Positions 10,281 through 19,251 of a stretch of 64,000 nucleotides of DNA are shown in pieces. This DNA is from Luteibacter sp. Sphag1AF. Lineage in GTDB: Bacteria; Pseudomonadota; Gammaproteobacteria; Xanthomonadales; Rhodanobacteraceae. Numbering within the stretch: the first letter of the stretch is position 1; every line of letters begins with the position of its first letter. The translations under genes were made by a program, and so were the position numbers. The stretch is from NCBI RefSeq assembly GCF_014192715.1, contig NZ_JACHYH010000003.1:1-64000 (forward strand), given 5' to 3'. The notes beneath the pieces are model-generated. The model had not been told where the DNA came from and ran no database searches. It was given only the letters and a program-made list of their open reading frames with translations.

Positions 10281-10754
10281 TCAGGCCGGGGGCAGCATGT
10301 CCAGCGCCATCACGATGGCATCTTCGCGACCTGTTTTAGCCGGGTAATATCCCGGCCGGCGACCGATTTCAGCGAAGCCCAGAGACTCGTACAGCTCCTT
10401 GGCCACCGGATTGGACGGCCGCACTTCCAGGAAAATGCGCTCCGTCCCATACCAGCGGGCCAGATCGAGCAACCGGCGCATCATGCGGCGGCCATAGCCC
10501 AGCCCCCGGTGATCGTTGCCGATACAGATATTGAGCACATGGGCCTCCCCCGCGCCGACGGACAAGATGCCGTAGCCCGCCAGGACGCCGTCGTGGACGA
10601 TGACCCAGCAGTGGTGCCCGGCCTGCAGACAGTCCCGAAAAATGCCCGGCGTCCAGGGGAAATCGTAAGACGCCTGCTCGATGGCGACGACCTCGTCGAG
10701 GTCGTCGCGGCGCATGGCGCGCACTTCAGTAGCGGGATGGGCGACGGCGACCAC
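10281..10754 (-). CDS. rimI: ribosomal protein S18-alanine N-acetyltransferase RimI
   Basis: RimI acetylates the N-terminal alanine of ribosomal protein S18. This 157-residue GNAT protein has the acetyl-CoA loop (ICIGNDHRGLGYGRRMM), the F-L-E-V-R-P-S-N motif and the Y-E-S-L-G-F-A-E-I-G-R-R-P-G-Y-Y-P end that is typical of RimI. The start is GTG 10754, three bases after the preceding gene's stop, so the two are translationally linked. The neighbour upstream is a holD-like gene, the same pair as in E. coli (holD-rimI). Confidence 0.9.
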   Translation of the reverse strand: MVAVAHPATEVRAMRRDDLDEVVAIEQASYDFPWTPGIFRDCLQAGHHCWVIVHDGVLAGYGILSVGAGEAHVLNICIGNDHRGLGYGRRMMRRLLDLARWYGTERIFLEVRPSNPVAKELYESLGFAEIGRRPGYYPAKTGREDAIVMALDMLPPA

Positions 10755-10757
10755 GAC

Positions 10758-11252
10758 TCAACCTGCCGCCAGCGCGCGCCTCAGCGTGCGCAGACCATTC
10801 CACAGACGCCGCTTGGCGCCCGGTTCCGCCACGATCCGTGCGGGCTCGTCCACCAGAACGATATCGGCGGCACTCATCACCGCAGCTGGCAGGTCGTGGC
10901 CCAGTGCGTGAGCCTGCGCCTCACCGAAAACCAGATACGCCCGCGCGACGGGAACGACGCCCAACCCGCCCTGCCCGGCTTCCAACCGGGCGGCGCGCGC
11001 CAGTTGCGGACCCGTGGCACGCAGGGCGCGGCCGATCAGTTCCAGCTGGCGCTCGTCACAGCCTGCGGGGATGACCACCACACAGACGGCATCGGTTTCC
11101 ATCGCCATCGGCGACGCGGGCATTGCCTCGCCCATCGCGGCGGATGCTGCGTCCGGCCCCGACCGCAGCCGCCACGGCGTGACGCCCATGGCTTTCAGCA
11201 GGCGGGCACGCCGACGTGGGTCAGTGCTGGCGACAGCCGCGACCATGCTCAT
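10758..11252 (-). CDS. holD: probable DNA polymerase III psi subunit (HolD)
   Basis: HolD links the clamp loader to SSB through the chi subunit. The 164-residue product has an N-terminal stretch RRRARLLKAMGVTPWRLR, close to the LQQLGITQWSLR helix that gives E. coli psi its chi contact. The C-terminal A-K-R-R-L-W-N-G-L motif mirrors A-R-A-A-L-W in E. coli. The gene lies directly before rimI as in E. coli, which supports the call. A Met/Ala-rich linker around residues 35-55 is lineage-specific. ATG 11252 overlaps the pssA stop as ATGA. I recognise it by motif and context only. Confidence 0.65.
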   Translation of the reverse strand: MSMVAAVASTDPRRRARLLKAMGVTPWRLRSGPDAASAAMGEAMPASPMAMETDAVCVVVIPAGCDERQLELIGRALRATGPQLARAARLEAGQGGLGVVPVARAYLVFGEAQAHALGHDLPAAVMSAADIVLVDEPARIVAEPGAKRRLWNGLRTLRRALAAG

Positions 11253-12034
11253 CCATCCGCCCGGGCGTGATGCCGGGCGCGGCGCCGACGGGAGGCACGA
11301 CCCCACAGGGTCATGACCGGCCCGGACACCACATAAATGATGCCCACGGCCAGCAACACCGGGGCGGTGTCGATCACCAGAAGCACCACCACCAGCACCG
11401 CCGCAATCAGCCAGACGAACGGCACGCGGTCGCCCTTGGGCCACGCCTTGAAGCTGTAATAGCGCACGTTGCTGACCATCAACAGACCCGCAACCACCGC
11501 GAGCGGCATCGTGAAAAAGGCGACCGTGGGACCGGGAATGCCAAATTTTTCCATGGTCCAGACGAAGGCCATGCACAACCCGGCGGCCGCCGGACTGGCC
11601 AGCCCCTGGAAGTACATCTTGTCGGCAACGCCCACCTGGGTATTGAACCGCGCCAGGCGAAGGGCCGCGCACACGGCATAGATGAAGGAGGCAGCCCAGC
11701 CGATCTTGCCCCACACCGGGCCGTAACCGGCCAGCGAGGACAGCGACCAGGTGTACATGACCAGTGCCGGTGCAAGGCCGAAGCTCACCAGGTCCGACAG
11801 CGAGTCGTACTGAACGCCGAAATCACTCTGCGTGTTGGTCATGCGCGCCACGCGGCCGTCCATGCCATCGAGCACAGCCGCCACGAAAACGGCGCACGCC
11901 GCCGTCATGTAGTGCGCATTGATGGCCGAGACGATGGCGTAAAAGCCAGCAAACATCGCTCCCGTCGTGAACAGGTTCGGCAGGAGATAGATGCCGCGGT
12001 GGCGAGGCGCCCGCGCGGGAGTGGGTTCAGTCAT
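11249..12034 (-). CDS. pssA: CDP-diacylglycerol-serine O-phosphatidyltransferase
   Basis: PssA makes phosphatidylserine, the precursor of phosphatidylethanolamine, in the inner membrane. The 261-residue protein carries the CDP-alcohol phosphotransferase signature D-G-x2-A-R-x8-G-x3-D-x3-D (DGMDGRVARM...FGVQYDSLSD) and about seven hydrophobic segments. This is the integral-membrane type, not the soluble E. coli type. First gene of a pssA-holD-rimI operon; the stop overlaps the next start by four bases. It is divergent from the DUF4124 gene across 175 bases. Confidence 0.93.
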   Translation of the reverse strand: MTEPTPARAPRHRGIYLLPNLFTTGAMFAGFYAIVSAINAHYMTAACAVFVAAVLDGMDGRVARMTNTQSDFGVQYDSLSDLVSFGLAPALVMYTWSLSSLAGYGPVWGKIGWAASFIYAVCAALRLARFNTQVGVADKMYFQGLASPAAAGLCMAFVWTMEKFGIPGPTVAFFTMPLAVVAGLLMVSNVRYYSFKAWPKGDRVPFVWLIAAVLVVVLLVIDTAPVLLAVGIIYVVSGPVMTLWGRASRRRRARHHARADG

Positions 12035-12209
12035 TGTCCATTCCGTGACGGTGGGCGGTCAGTTTAAAGGACTGGAGTGATGCGTGCGTAGACCAGCGCC
12101 CGGAGAGGCTCGTGCGTGCGGTCGCGCACACAAGCACCACCTGGCGCTTGTGCGCACGCCCGGCCGGTGCTAACTGTACGCGCGCCTTCCTTTGAACCGG
12201 ACTCCCTTC

Positions 12210-12644
12210 ATGCGTCGTTACCTGATTGTCGCGCTGCTAGCGTCTGTTGCCACCATGGCACAGGCCCAGTCGGCCACGTCGTTCTACAAGTGGAAGGATG
12301 CTCAGGGCGTCACGCACTACACCGACTCGCCGCCGCCGGGCGGCACCAAGGTGGAGAAAGTGCACACCTCCGGCGCAACGGCCTCCACACAACCGTCCAC
12401 CGAGGGCGTCTCGCCGGAACCGAAGCCGGAGCCTGCCAAGGGCACCAGCGGCCCCACCGCAGACACGCCGGAAAACCGCGGCAAGCTGTGCGAGACCCTG
12501 AAATCGAACCTGGAAGTGCTGGGCAAAGACCAGCCGGTATCCGCCGATGACGGCAAGGGCGGCAGTGTTCAGCTGGACACGGCAGCACGCCAGCGCCAGA
12601 TGGAAACGGCGCAGGCCCAATACACCCTGTACTGCAAGAAATAA
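12210..12644 (+). CDS. DUF4124-domain exported protein
   Basis: The product is a 144-residue protein with a clear signal peptide ([19 protein letters not shown]). The DUF4124 core follows: [22 protein letters not shown], an aromatic WKD-xx-G-x-x-H-Y-T-D-x-P-P signature of periplasmic proteins of unknown function common in Xanthomonadales. The rest is Pro/Thr/Lys-rich and probably disordered, then a short helix. ATG 12210 was chosen because it starts the signal peptide; a TTG six codons earlier is possible. A long hairpin follows the stop. Confidence 0.8.
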   Translation: MRRYLIVALLASVATMAQAQSATSFYKWKDAQGVTHYTDSPPPGGTKVEKVHTSGATASTQPSTEGVSPEPKPEPAKGTSGPTADTPENRGKLCETLKSNLEVLGKDQPVSADDGKGGSVQLDTAARQRQMETAQAQYTLYCKK

Positions 12645-12652
12645 GCACGATC

Positions 12653-12680
12653 GAATGGGGGCGCTCGCACGCCCCCATTC
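12653..12680 (+). terminator. 11-bp stem-loop after the DUF4124 gene
   Basis: GAATGGGGGCG and CGCCCCCATTC pair perfectly across a six-base loop. No T tract follows on the plus strand, so this may be a weak terminator or an mRNA 3' stabiliser. Confidence 0.5.
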
Positions 12681-12735
12681 CGTCCGGCGGCTTAAGCCTA
12701 TAATCGGTGCTTTACCGTCCGGACCTCCAAGCCTC

Positions 12736-14433
12736 ATGCGTCTCAGCCAGTTTCATCTCGCCACCTCCAAGGAAGTTCCCGCAGACGCCGAGCTGCCCAG
12801 CCACAAGCTGATGCTTCGTGCGGGCATGATCCGCAAGCTTGCCTCGGGCCTGTACACCTGGACGCCACTGGGCCTGCGCGTCATGCGCAAGGTGGAAGCG
12901 GTGGTACGTGAAGAAATGAACCGCGCTGGCGCGCTGGAAATGCTGATGCCTTCCGTACAGCCGCGCGAGCTGTGGGAAGAAAGCGGTCGCTGGGAGAAGT
13001 TCGGTAACCAGCTCCTGAAAATGAAAGACCGTAAAGAACAGGATTTCTGCTACGGCCCCACGCACGAAGAAGTCATTACCGACTTCGCGCGCAATGAGCT
13101 GAAAAGCTACAAGCAGCTGCCGCTCAATTTCTATCAGATCCAGACCAAGTTCCGCGACGAGATCCGTCCGCGTTTCGGCGTGATGCGCGCGCGCGAATTC
13201 CTGATGAAGGATGCCTATTCCTTCCATCTCACCGAGGAATCGCTGGCTGAAACCTATCAGGTGATGTACGAGGCCTACACCCGTATCTTTACCCGCCTGG
13301 GTCTGAAGTTCCGCGCCGTCGATGCCGACACGGGTGCCATTGGCGGCAGCGCCAGCAACGAATTCCAGGTACTGGCCGATTCGGGTGAAGACGCCATCGC
13401 GTTCTCCGACGGCTCGAACTATGCCGCCAACATCGAGAAGGCCGAAGCGCTGGCGCCCACCACGGAACGCCCTGCCCCGTCGGCCGAACTGACCCTCGTA
13501 CCCACGCCCACGCAGCGCACCATCGACGACGTGTCCCGCGCCCTGAGCGTTTCCCCCAGCCAGTGCGTCAAGACGATCATCGTGCGCGGCGTGAAGGGCC
13601 TGGTAGCCCTGTGCGTGCGCGGTGACCACGAATTGAACGAAGTGAAGGCCTCCCACCTCGCAGAACTGCCGGACGAGTCGGTGCTGGCCAGCGAGGAAGA
13701 GATCGTCGCGGCCATCGGCACGCGCCCGGGCTTCATTGGCCCGGTGGGCCTGCCGGACAGCATCCCGGTGATCGTGGACCGCGACGCGGCCGTGCTTGCC
13801 GACTTCGTCTGCGGCGGCAACAAGGATGGCACCCATTACACGGGCGCCAACTGGGTGCGTGACGCCCGCATCGACCGCGTGGCCGACCTGCGCCAGGTTG
13901 TCGACGGTGACGCCTCGCCGGACGGCAAGGGCACCCTGCGCCTCGCCCGTGGCATCGAAGTCGGCCACATCTTCCAGCTCGGCCAGAAGTATGCCGAGGC
14001 AATGGGCGCGTCCGTGCTGGACGACCAGGGCAAGCTCGCCACGATGTACATGGGTTGCTACGGCATCGGCGTCAGCCGCATCGTGGCTGCCGCCATCGAA
14101 CAGCGCCACGACGAGGCAGGCATGATCTGGACGGATGCCATGGCCCCGTGGCGCATTGCCGTGTGCGTCATCAATCCGAAGAACTCCCCGGAAGTGGCCG
14201 CCGCCGCTGAAGCGCTTTATCAGGAACTGACCGCCGCCGGCATTGAAGCCGTGCTGGACGACCGTGGCCTGCGCGCCGGCTCCATGTTTGCCGACATGGA
14301 ACTGCTGGGTATTCCGCACCGCGTGGTTGTCAGCGAGCGTGGCATCGCCGCAGGCACCCTGGAATATCGCCAGCGCACTGAAAGCGAAGCCCGCGCCATC
14401 ACTCGCGAAGACCTCCTGTTACTTCTGGCATAA
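12736..14433 (+). CDS. proS: prolyl-tRNA synthetase, bacterial type
   Basis: ProS charges tRNA-Pro. The 565-residue protein has class II motif 1 ([21 protein letters not shown]), motif 2 ([25 protein letters not shown]), an inserted editing domain of the YbaK type (residues about 225-405) and a C-terminal anticodon-binding domain. Motif 3 is in the [14 protein letters not shown] segment. Length equals the family norm. ATG 12736 begins the family-conserved MRLSQ. It is transcribed alone, ending at two nested palindromes and a strong terminator. Confidence 0.97.
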   Translation: MRLSQFHLATSKEVPADAELPSHKLMLRAGMIRKLASGLYTWTPLGLRVMRKVEAVVREEMNRAGALEMLMPSVQPRELWEESGRWEKFGNQLLKMKDRKEQDFCYGPTHEEVITDFARNELKSYKQLPLNFYQIQTKFRDEIRPRFGVMRAREFLMKDAYSFHLTEESLAETYQVMYEAYTRIFTRLGLKFRAVDADTGAIGGSASNEFQVLADSGEDAIAFSDGSNYAANIEKAEALAPTTERPAPSAELTLVPTPTQRTIDDVSRALSVSPSQCVKTIIVRGVKGLVALCVRGDHELNEVKASHLAELPDESVLASEEEIVAAIGTRPGFIGPVGLPDSIPVIVDRDAAVLADFVCGGNKDGTHYTGANWVRDARIDRVADLRQVVDGDASPDGKGTLRLARGIEVGHIFQLGQKYAEAMGASVLDDQGKLATMYMGCYGIGVSRIVAAAIEQRHDEAGMIWTDAMAPWRIAVCVINPKNSPEVAAAAEALYQELTAAGIEAVLDDRGLRAGSMFADMELLGIPHRVVVSERGIAAGTLEYRQRTESEARAITREDLLLLLA

Positions 14434-14440
14434 GATTTTC

Positions 14441-14471
14441 CGATTAATCTTATTAATCGCGAATAATCGCG
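14441..14471. repeat. two adjoining AT-rich palindromes downstream of proS
   Basis: CGATTAAT-CTT-ATTAATCG (14441-14459) is followed, sharing two bases, by CGCGA-ATAA-TCGCG (14458-14471). They start eight bases after the proS stop and precede the terminator. The AT-rich core is unlike its surroundings. Confidence 0.6.
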
Positions 14472-14484
14472 TGGTGCATTTCAC

Positions 14485-14515
14485 AAAACGCCGGGCTTTA
14501 TGCCCGGCGTTTTTT
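14485..14515 (+). terminator. Rho-independent terminator of proS
   Basis: AAAACGCCGGGC, a five-base loop, GCCCGGCGTT and a T run form a strong hairpin about 50 bases after proS. Confidence 0.9.
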
Positions 14516-14554
14516 GCATTTGGCGTCCGCGTGGGAGAGAATCAGGGCGTAATT

Positions 14555-14587
14555 CACCATGGGCGTTCCCGCGAATGACCCATGGTG
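14555..14587. repeat. 9-bp inverted repeat upstream of the H-NS gene
   Basis: CACCATGGG (14555-14563) and CCCATGGTG (14579-14587) are perfect inverted copies separated by 15 bases, ending 40 bases before the H-NS start. It could be an operator or a leader hairpin. Confidence 0.55.
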
Positions 14588-14627
14588 CGGGGCAATAACG
14601 TCAACAATAAAAAATGCGGAGTTTCTC

Positions 14628-14948
14628 ATGGCGGTCGACATCAAAAACCTGAATCACAACCAGCTCAACGACCTCATCACGAAAGCCCAGTCGCGCCAGT
14701 CCGAACTGCGCAAGGAAAAGGTTTTCAAGCTGAAAGAGAAAATCCACGCCCTTCTCAAGGCCGAGGGTTTTACCTTTGAAGACGTGTTCGGCACCCGCGC
14801 CAAATCCAAGCGCGCAGGCATTACCGTCGCTCCGAAATATCGCAATCCGGCGGATGCCGAGCAGACCTGGTCTGGTCGCGGCAAGCGCCCGCGCTGGTTC
14901 AACGATGCACTGAAAGCGGGCAAGAAAGAAAAAGACCTTCTGGTCTGA
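14628..14948 (+). CDS. H-NS family nucleoid protein
   Basis: H-NS-type proteins bind AT-rich or curved DNA and silence genes. The 106-residue product has a coiled-coil-like N-terminal half (LNHNQLNDLITKAQSRQSELRKEK) and the C-terminal DNA-binding motif TWSGRGKRPRWF, close to the T-W-x-G-x-G-R-x-P core of H-NS. This short form resembles the Xanthomonas Xrv proteins. ATG 14628 has GGAG six bases upstream. The 194-base region before it holds a terminator and a perfect 9-bp inverted repeat. A terminator follows, so it is a single-gene unit. Confidence 0.9.
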   Translation: MAVDIKNLNHNQLNDLITKAQSRQSELRKEKVFKLKEKIHALLKAEGFTFEDVFGTRAKSKRAGITVAPKYRNPADAEQTWSGRGKRPRWFNDALKAGKKEKDLLV

Positions 14949-14973
14949 TTCGACATCTACCCGCGCAAGGAAG

Positions 14974-14997
14974 AGCCGGCCATTGGCCGGCTTTTTT
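14974..14997 (+). terminator. Rho-independent terminator of the H-NS gene
   Basis: AGCCGGCC, a three-base loop ATT, GGCCGGCT and a run of T, 26 bases past the stop. Confidence 0.9.
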
Positions 14998-15062
14998 CCG
15001 AGTCTGATCCGGGGAGTCTGAAACCGGATTAATGGCCGTGGCCGATCCGTAATACCAATGCG

Positions 15063-16349
15063 TTACAGCGAGCGCCGCGGCGCGATCAGCAAGTCGCCAA
15101 ACAGCAGGCCGGCCACCAGCGACACCAGCAGCGTGACGACGAGCAAGCCGGTATCCATGCCCAGCGACGCGTCGTGGTCCAGAAGATAAGACACGCTGCG
15201 GAAACTGATACTTCCCGGCACCAGCAGGATGATGCCGGGCTCACGAATCACCGCACCGGGCTGGTGAGCGAACCGTGCGTACAGGTTGCTGACCGCCCCC
15301 AGCAACAGGCCGCCGATAAAGACGCCTACCGGAGCTGACGGCAAGGTGCCGGCGATCATGCCGCCCCAGCGGGTGGCCAGATACCCAACGATCACCGCGC
15401 CCATCACCACCAGCCAGTCCTTGCGGGCGGCGCGGAAAAGAATGGCGAACGAGAACGCACCCAGCACCAGTGACGGCCAGTCCATCCAGCCCGGTAGCGG
15501 CGGCACGGCATAATCGTGCGCCTTGATGCCCAGCGCCTCGAACAACTGGCTGGCGGCAACCGCGCCGAAGGTCAGCTTCAGCAACGTAGCGATAGCCCCG
15601 CCCATCCGCGCCACGCCGGCCACCAGATGGCCGCTGGAAATCTCGCGCACAGCGGTGGTCAATGCCATGCCGGGAAGCAGCACAATAAGGCTGCCGAGGA
15701 TCACCGACTTCAAGGCCAGCGGCACGACAAATGCGCTGACCAGCGTGGCGATGGCCGTGGCCACCATGGCACTGATGGCCTCGCTGGCCACCGCCAGGCG
15801 CGGCCGCGTGGCCGAGGCAACAGTGATGCTGCCGATCACCACGCCAATGAAGCCTGCCGTGATCAGGTCGACCCAGGCGCTGTGCAGAAGCAACGCCACG
15901 ACCGTGGCCGCTGCCAGACCGTAGCTGGCGATCAGTGCGGCCTCGGAACGCCGGGTTTCCGGCTTGCCCAGCGCACGCAGCGACTGAAAGCCTTCACGCA
16001 GGCCCATATGGCCGTCGATCACCGCATCAGCGATGCGATCGGCTTCGCACAGGCGCGCAAGGTTCACGTCACCCGGCGGCAGGCGCATGACCTGGGTGAC
16101 CTGAGCCACACCATCATCGCCCTGCGCCTGATCCGAAAACGAAACAATGATGGCGGTAGGGCTCGACCAGACATCCGCCACCAGCCCCATGCGCTGCGCC
16201 ACGCTGAACATGGCACTTTCCAGACGCGGCGCGGTGGTGCCGTACTGGTGAAGCCGGCGAGCCAGCTCCACCAGAAACGCAATGCGGGTATTGATCGCCG
16301 TCGTCGCGAACGACGTCGGCACCGCTGTATTGACTACGCTTGCGCCCAT
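15063..16349 (-). CDS. threonine/serine exporter family protein (ThrE-like)
   Basis: ThrE exports threonine and serine in Corynebacterium; homologues in Xanthomonadales have untested substrates. The 428-residue protein fuses both halves of the family. A soluble N-terminal domain (about residues 15-130) is followed by about ten membrane segments, with the FIGVVIGSITVASATRPRL and A-F-S-F-A-I-L-F-R-A-A-R-K-D-W segments. The start at 16349 overlaps the nfeD gene by 16 bases, which suggests translational coupling. It is the last gene of qmcA-nfeD-thrE. Confidence 0.8.
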   Translation of the reverse strand: MGASVVNTAVPTSFATTAINTRIAFLVELARRLHQYGTTAPRLESAMFSVAQRMGLVADVWSSPTAIIVSFSDQAQGDDGVAQVTQVMRLPPGDVNLARLCEADRIADAVIDGHMGLREGFQSLRALGKPETRRSEAALIASYGLAAATVVALLLHSAWVDLITAGFIGVVIGSITVASATRPRLAVASEAISAMVATAIATLVSAFVVPLALKSVILGSLIVLLPGMALTTAVREISSGHLVAGVARMGGAIATLLKLTFGAVAASQLFEALGIKAHDYAVPPLPGWMDWPSLVLGAFSFAILFRAARKDWLVVMGAVIVGYLATRWGGMIAGTLPSAPVGVFIGGLLLGAVSNLYARFAHQPGAVIREPGIILLVPGSISFRSVSYLLDHDASLGMDTGLLVVTLLVSLVAGLLFGDLLIAPRRSL

Positions 16350-16786
16350 GCTCTGACCTTGAGCGTTGTGCCATCCACACCCGTGACCTCCACCATCGTG
16401 CCGACGGGAAGATCAGGGCCGCTCACCAGCCACATGCCATCGCCCACGCGCGCTTTGCCGCGCCCGTTCACGATGGGCTCGATCAGCTCGTAACGCTGGC
16501 CGATCAACTGCTCGCCGCGACGATTAAGCCGCTCGTTGCCGACAGGAATGCTGTCCACACGTGGCCGGATGTACTTCCAGTACGCGAAGCAGGACACAAA
16601 CGAAAACAGCGCAAAGACCAGCGCCTGCGCCACGGGCCCGAGGCCGGGAATAAAGAGCAGCACCACGCCCATGGCGGCGGACGCAAAACCGATCCACAGC
16701 ATGAAATAGCCGGGCAACAGCACTTCGCCGCCGATAAGCAGCAGCGCCACGATCCACCACAGGTAATGCAATGCCATGTCGCTCAT
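16334..16786 (-). CDS. NfeD-like membrane protein
   Basis: NfeD-type proteins act with SPFH proteins on membrane microdomains. This is the short form of 150 residues. It has two or three N-terminal membrane helices (VALLLIGGEVLLPGYFMLW...) and a C-terminal OB-fold domain (residues about 85-150, ending TMVEVTGVDGTTLKVRAW). The gene directly follows qmcA by five bases, the usual SPFH-NfeD pairing. No protease domain is present. Confidence 0.88.
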   Translation of the reverse strand: MSDMALHYLWWIVALLLIGGEVLLPGYFMLWIGFASAAMGVVLLFIPGLGPVAQALVFALFSFVSCFAYWKYIRPRVDSIPVGNERLNRRGEQLIGQRYELIEPIVNGRGKARVGDGMWLVSGPDLPVGTMVEVTGVDGTTLKVRAWAQA

Positions 16787-16791
16787 GGCCG

Positions 16792-17754
16792 TCAGCGGAT
16801 CGGCGGCGGCGTGCGATCAGCGTTCGCGGCCTGCGTACGCGTCTGCTGCTGGGCCAGCGAATCCTTGGCCAGCTCTGCAATACCCGCCAGCGAGCCCAGG
16901 ATGCCCGTGGCCTCGATGGGCAGCAGCAGCATTTTCTGGTTCGGCGATTTGGCCATCTCTTTCAGCGCTTCCACGTAGTTGTTGGCGACGAAGTAATTCA
17001 GGGCATTGACGTCACCGCCGGCAATGGCCGTGGAGACCATCGTGGTGGCCTTGGCTTCTGCCTCGGCTTTGCGCTCGCGGGCTTCTGCTTCACGGAACGC
17101 CGCTTCCTTCTTGCCTTCGGCTTCAAGGATGGCGGACTGCTTCTCGCCTTCGGCCTTGAGGATGGCGGCCTGACGGAAGCCCTCGGCATCAAGGATGTTG
17201 GCGCGCTTTTCGCGCTCGGCCTTCATCTGGCGGGCCATGGCGTCCACCAGGTCGCGCGGCGGCGAAATGTCCTTGATTTCGATACGGGTGACTTTGACGC
17301 CCCACGGATGGGTGGCTTCGTCGATCACGCCCAGCAGCTTCGCGTTGATGGCGTCGCGCTGGCTCAGGCTTTCGTCCAGGTCCATCGAGCCCAGCACCGT
17401 GCGGATGTTGGTCATGATGAGCGCCAGTGCGGCGCCTTCGAGGTTGGCCACTTCATAGGCCGCCTTGGCGGCGTCCAGTACCTGATAGAACACCACGCCG
17501 TCCACGCGGACCACGGCGTTGTCCTTGGTGATGACGTCCTGCGAGGGAACATCCAGCACCTGCTCCATCATGTTCATCTTGCGGCCAATGCCGTACATGA
17601 TGGGAATGAGGAAATGCAGACCCGGCGTCAGCGTGCCCGTGTACTTGCCGAACAGCTCCACGGTCCACTCATAGCCCTGGGGCACGACGCGAACCAGCTT
17701 CGACAACAGGATGACGACAACGAACACAACCACTAACGCAACGATGCTTCCCAT
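16792..17754 (-). CDS. qmcA: SPFH-domain membrane protein QmcA
   Basis: QmcA is a stomatin/prohibitin-like protein that assembles on the inner membrane and is linked to FtsH and membrane quality control. The 320-residue protein has one N-terminal membrane helix, an SPFH domain (VVPQGYEWTVELFGKY... to ...EIKDISPPRDLV) and a long Ala/Glu/Lys coiled coil from about residue 185 to 265. ATG 17754 has GGGAG eight bases upstream and was chosen over a GTG three codons earlier. It starts the qmcA-nfeD-thrE operon. Confidence 0.92.
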   Translation of the reverse strand: MGSIVALVVVFVVVILLSKLVRVVPQGYEWTVELFGKYTGTLTPGLHFLIPIMYGIGRKMNMMEQVLDVPSQDVITKDNAVVRVDGVVFYQVLDAAKAAYEVANLEGAALALIMTNIRTVLGSMDLDESLSQRDAINAKLLGVIDEATHPWGVKVTRIEIKDISPPRDLVDAMARQMKAEREKRANILDAEGFRQAAILKAEGEKQSAILEAEGKKEAAFREAEARERKAEAEAKATTMVSTAIAGGDVNALNYFVANNYVEALKEMAKSPNQKMLLLPIEATGILGSLAGIAELAKDSLAQQQTRTQAANADRTPPPIR

Positions 17755-17800
17755 TTCCCGCACTCCCGATCCGATGGATATTCGGGAGTATAGGTGAAGG

Positions 17801-19198
17801 TCATCCGTTCAGCGGCAACAGAAGAGTGACACGCAGACCGCCGCCTTCCCGATTGGCCAGGGAGATGCGCCCGCCGTGTGCTTCGACGATCTCGCGGGCC
17901 AGCGCCAGGCCCAGTCCCGTACCCGCGCGTTTGGTGGAGTAGAACGGTAAAAGGGCCTGTGCCAGCACCATTTCGTTCATGCCCGGACCCCGGTCGGCCA
18001 CTTCGATGCGCAGCTCATGCCCCACCAGAAGGATGCTGAGCGACACGTCGTCCGCTTCCCCGCCCGCTTCATGGGCGTTCTTGATGAGATTGATGAGAAC
18101 CTGCTCAATCTGGGTGCGGTCAAAGCGGCCGGGGATGTCGGGCAGTGCGGCTGCCAGCTGAAACTGGCAGTGCAAGGCCAGCCCGTCGAGAAATGGCTTC
18201 CACTCCACCGGCTCGGTGCGCGGCGTGGGCAGCTTGGCGAAACTGGCATAGCCGGCGATGAAGCCGTGCAGATGCCGGGCCCGTTCGCCAATGGACGCAA
18301 AGACGCCCGGAAGCCGTTCCAGGTCGCCCCGCCGTGCCAGCTCGATACCCGAGTGCGACAGCGACGAAATGGGCGCCAGCGAGTTGTTCAACTCGTGACT
18401 GATGACGCGGATGACGCGTTTCCAGGTGGCCACTTCCTGCCGTGACAGCTCGCGGGTCATGCGGCGATACAACTGGAGGCGATGCGGCCTGCCCTGAAGG
18501 CGGAAATTCCGCTGCGACAGATGGAAGGTTTCCTCCCCGCCCTCCATCTCCACCGTCAGCAGCGCATCCTCGCCACCCTGTGCCGCCACGCGCAGCGGCT
18601 GGGGCATGCCATTCAATAATTCGTCGAAATCGAGCCCGGCCAGCGTGCGCCCTTCATTGAAAAGATGACGCGCAGCGATATTGGCGTAGGTAACTTTGCC
18701 CGCCCCATCCGTAAGCACGAGCGCGACAGGCGTGTTCTGCACCACGGTGTCCAACAGCAGTTCGCGCTGGGCCAGGTGCTGGCGCTGGTCGCGCAGCGTC
18801 TGCCCCAGTTCGTTGTGCATCTTGATGAGGTCGCCCAGCTCATCCCGGCGCGGCGATGCGATGGACATGCTGAAATCGCCGTCGCGATAACTGGCCACGG
18901 CACTTTGCAGTGCACGCATCAGGCTGCGCAACGGCTGCATCACCGCATGCGCGAGCCACGCGGACAACGGCACCAGCACCAGCACGCTCAACGTCAGCGC
19001 GCCCCAAGGACCGATCGGCTGGATCGTGGCTGCCGATGTCACAGCCTTCGCACCTGCCGCGTGTTTCTCGGTAGCACTCAGCCATGCCATCAATTGCGGC
19101 ACCGGCCACTCGGTGAGCGACGCGTACACCAGCGCACCGACCAGCGCGGACGTGCCGATCAGGAGGGTCATTCGTCCTTCAAGCGACATCGTTCTCAC
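17801..19198 (-). CDS. sensor histidine kinase, NtrY-like
   Basis: This is the probable sensor partner of the sigma-54 regulator encoded just upstream. The 465-residue protein has two membrane helices around a short periplasmic loop (residues about 15-80), HAMP (about 85-135), PAS (about 145-225), and a HisKA domain with phospho-acceptor His268 in VISHELNNSLAP. The ATPase domain has the N box QVLINLIKNAHEAG, VADRGPGM and GTGLGLALAREIV. GTG 19198 has GAGG eight bases upstream; ATG 19189 is an alternative. The small sensor loop suggests detection within or near the membrane. Confidence 0.88.
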   Translation of the reverse strand: MRTMSLEGRMTLLIGTSALVGALVYASLTEWPVPQLMAWLSATEKHAAGAKAVTSAATIQPIGPWGALTLSVLVLVPLSAWLAHAVMQPLRSLMRALQSAVASYRDGDFSMSIASPRRDELGDLIKMHNELGQTLRDQRQHLAQRELLLDTVVQNTPVALVLTDGAGKVTYANIAARHLFNEGRTLAGLDFDELLNGMPQPLRVAAQGGEDALLTVEMEGGEETFHLSQRNFRLQGRPHRLQLYRRMTRELSRQEVATWKRVIRVISHELNNSLAPISSLSHSGIELARRGDLERLPGVFASIGERARHLHGFIAGYASFAKLPTPRTEPVEWKPFLDGLALHCQFQLAAALPDIPGRFDRTQIEQVLINLIKNAHEAGGEADDVSLSILLVGHELRIEVADRGPGMNEMVLAQALLPFYSTKRAGTGLGLALAREIVEAHGGRISLANREGGGLRVTLLLPLNG

Positions 19199-19251
19199 GC
19201 GCGTTCCCTCTCCCAAGGATGCACCGTCCGCCCGGTTGCCACGCTACCAGA

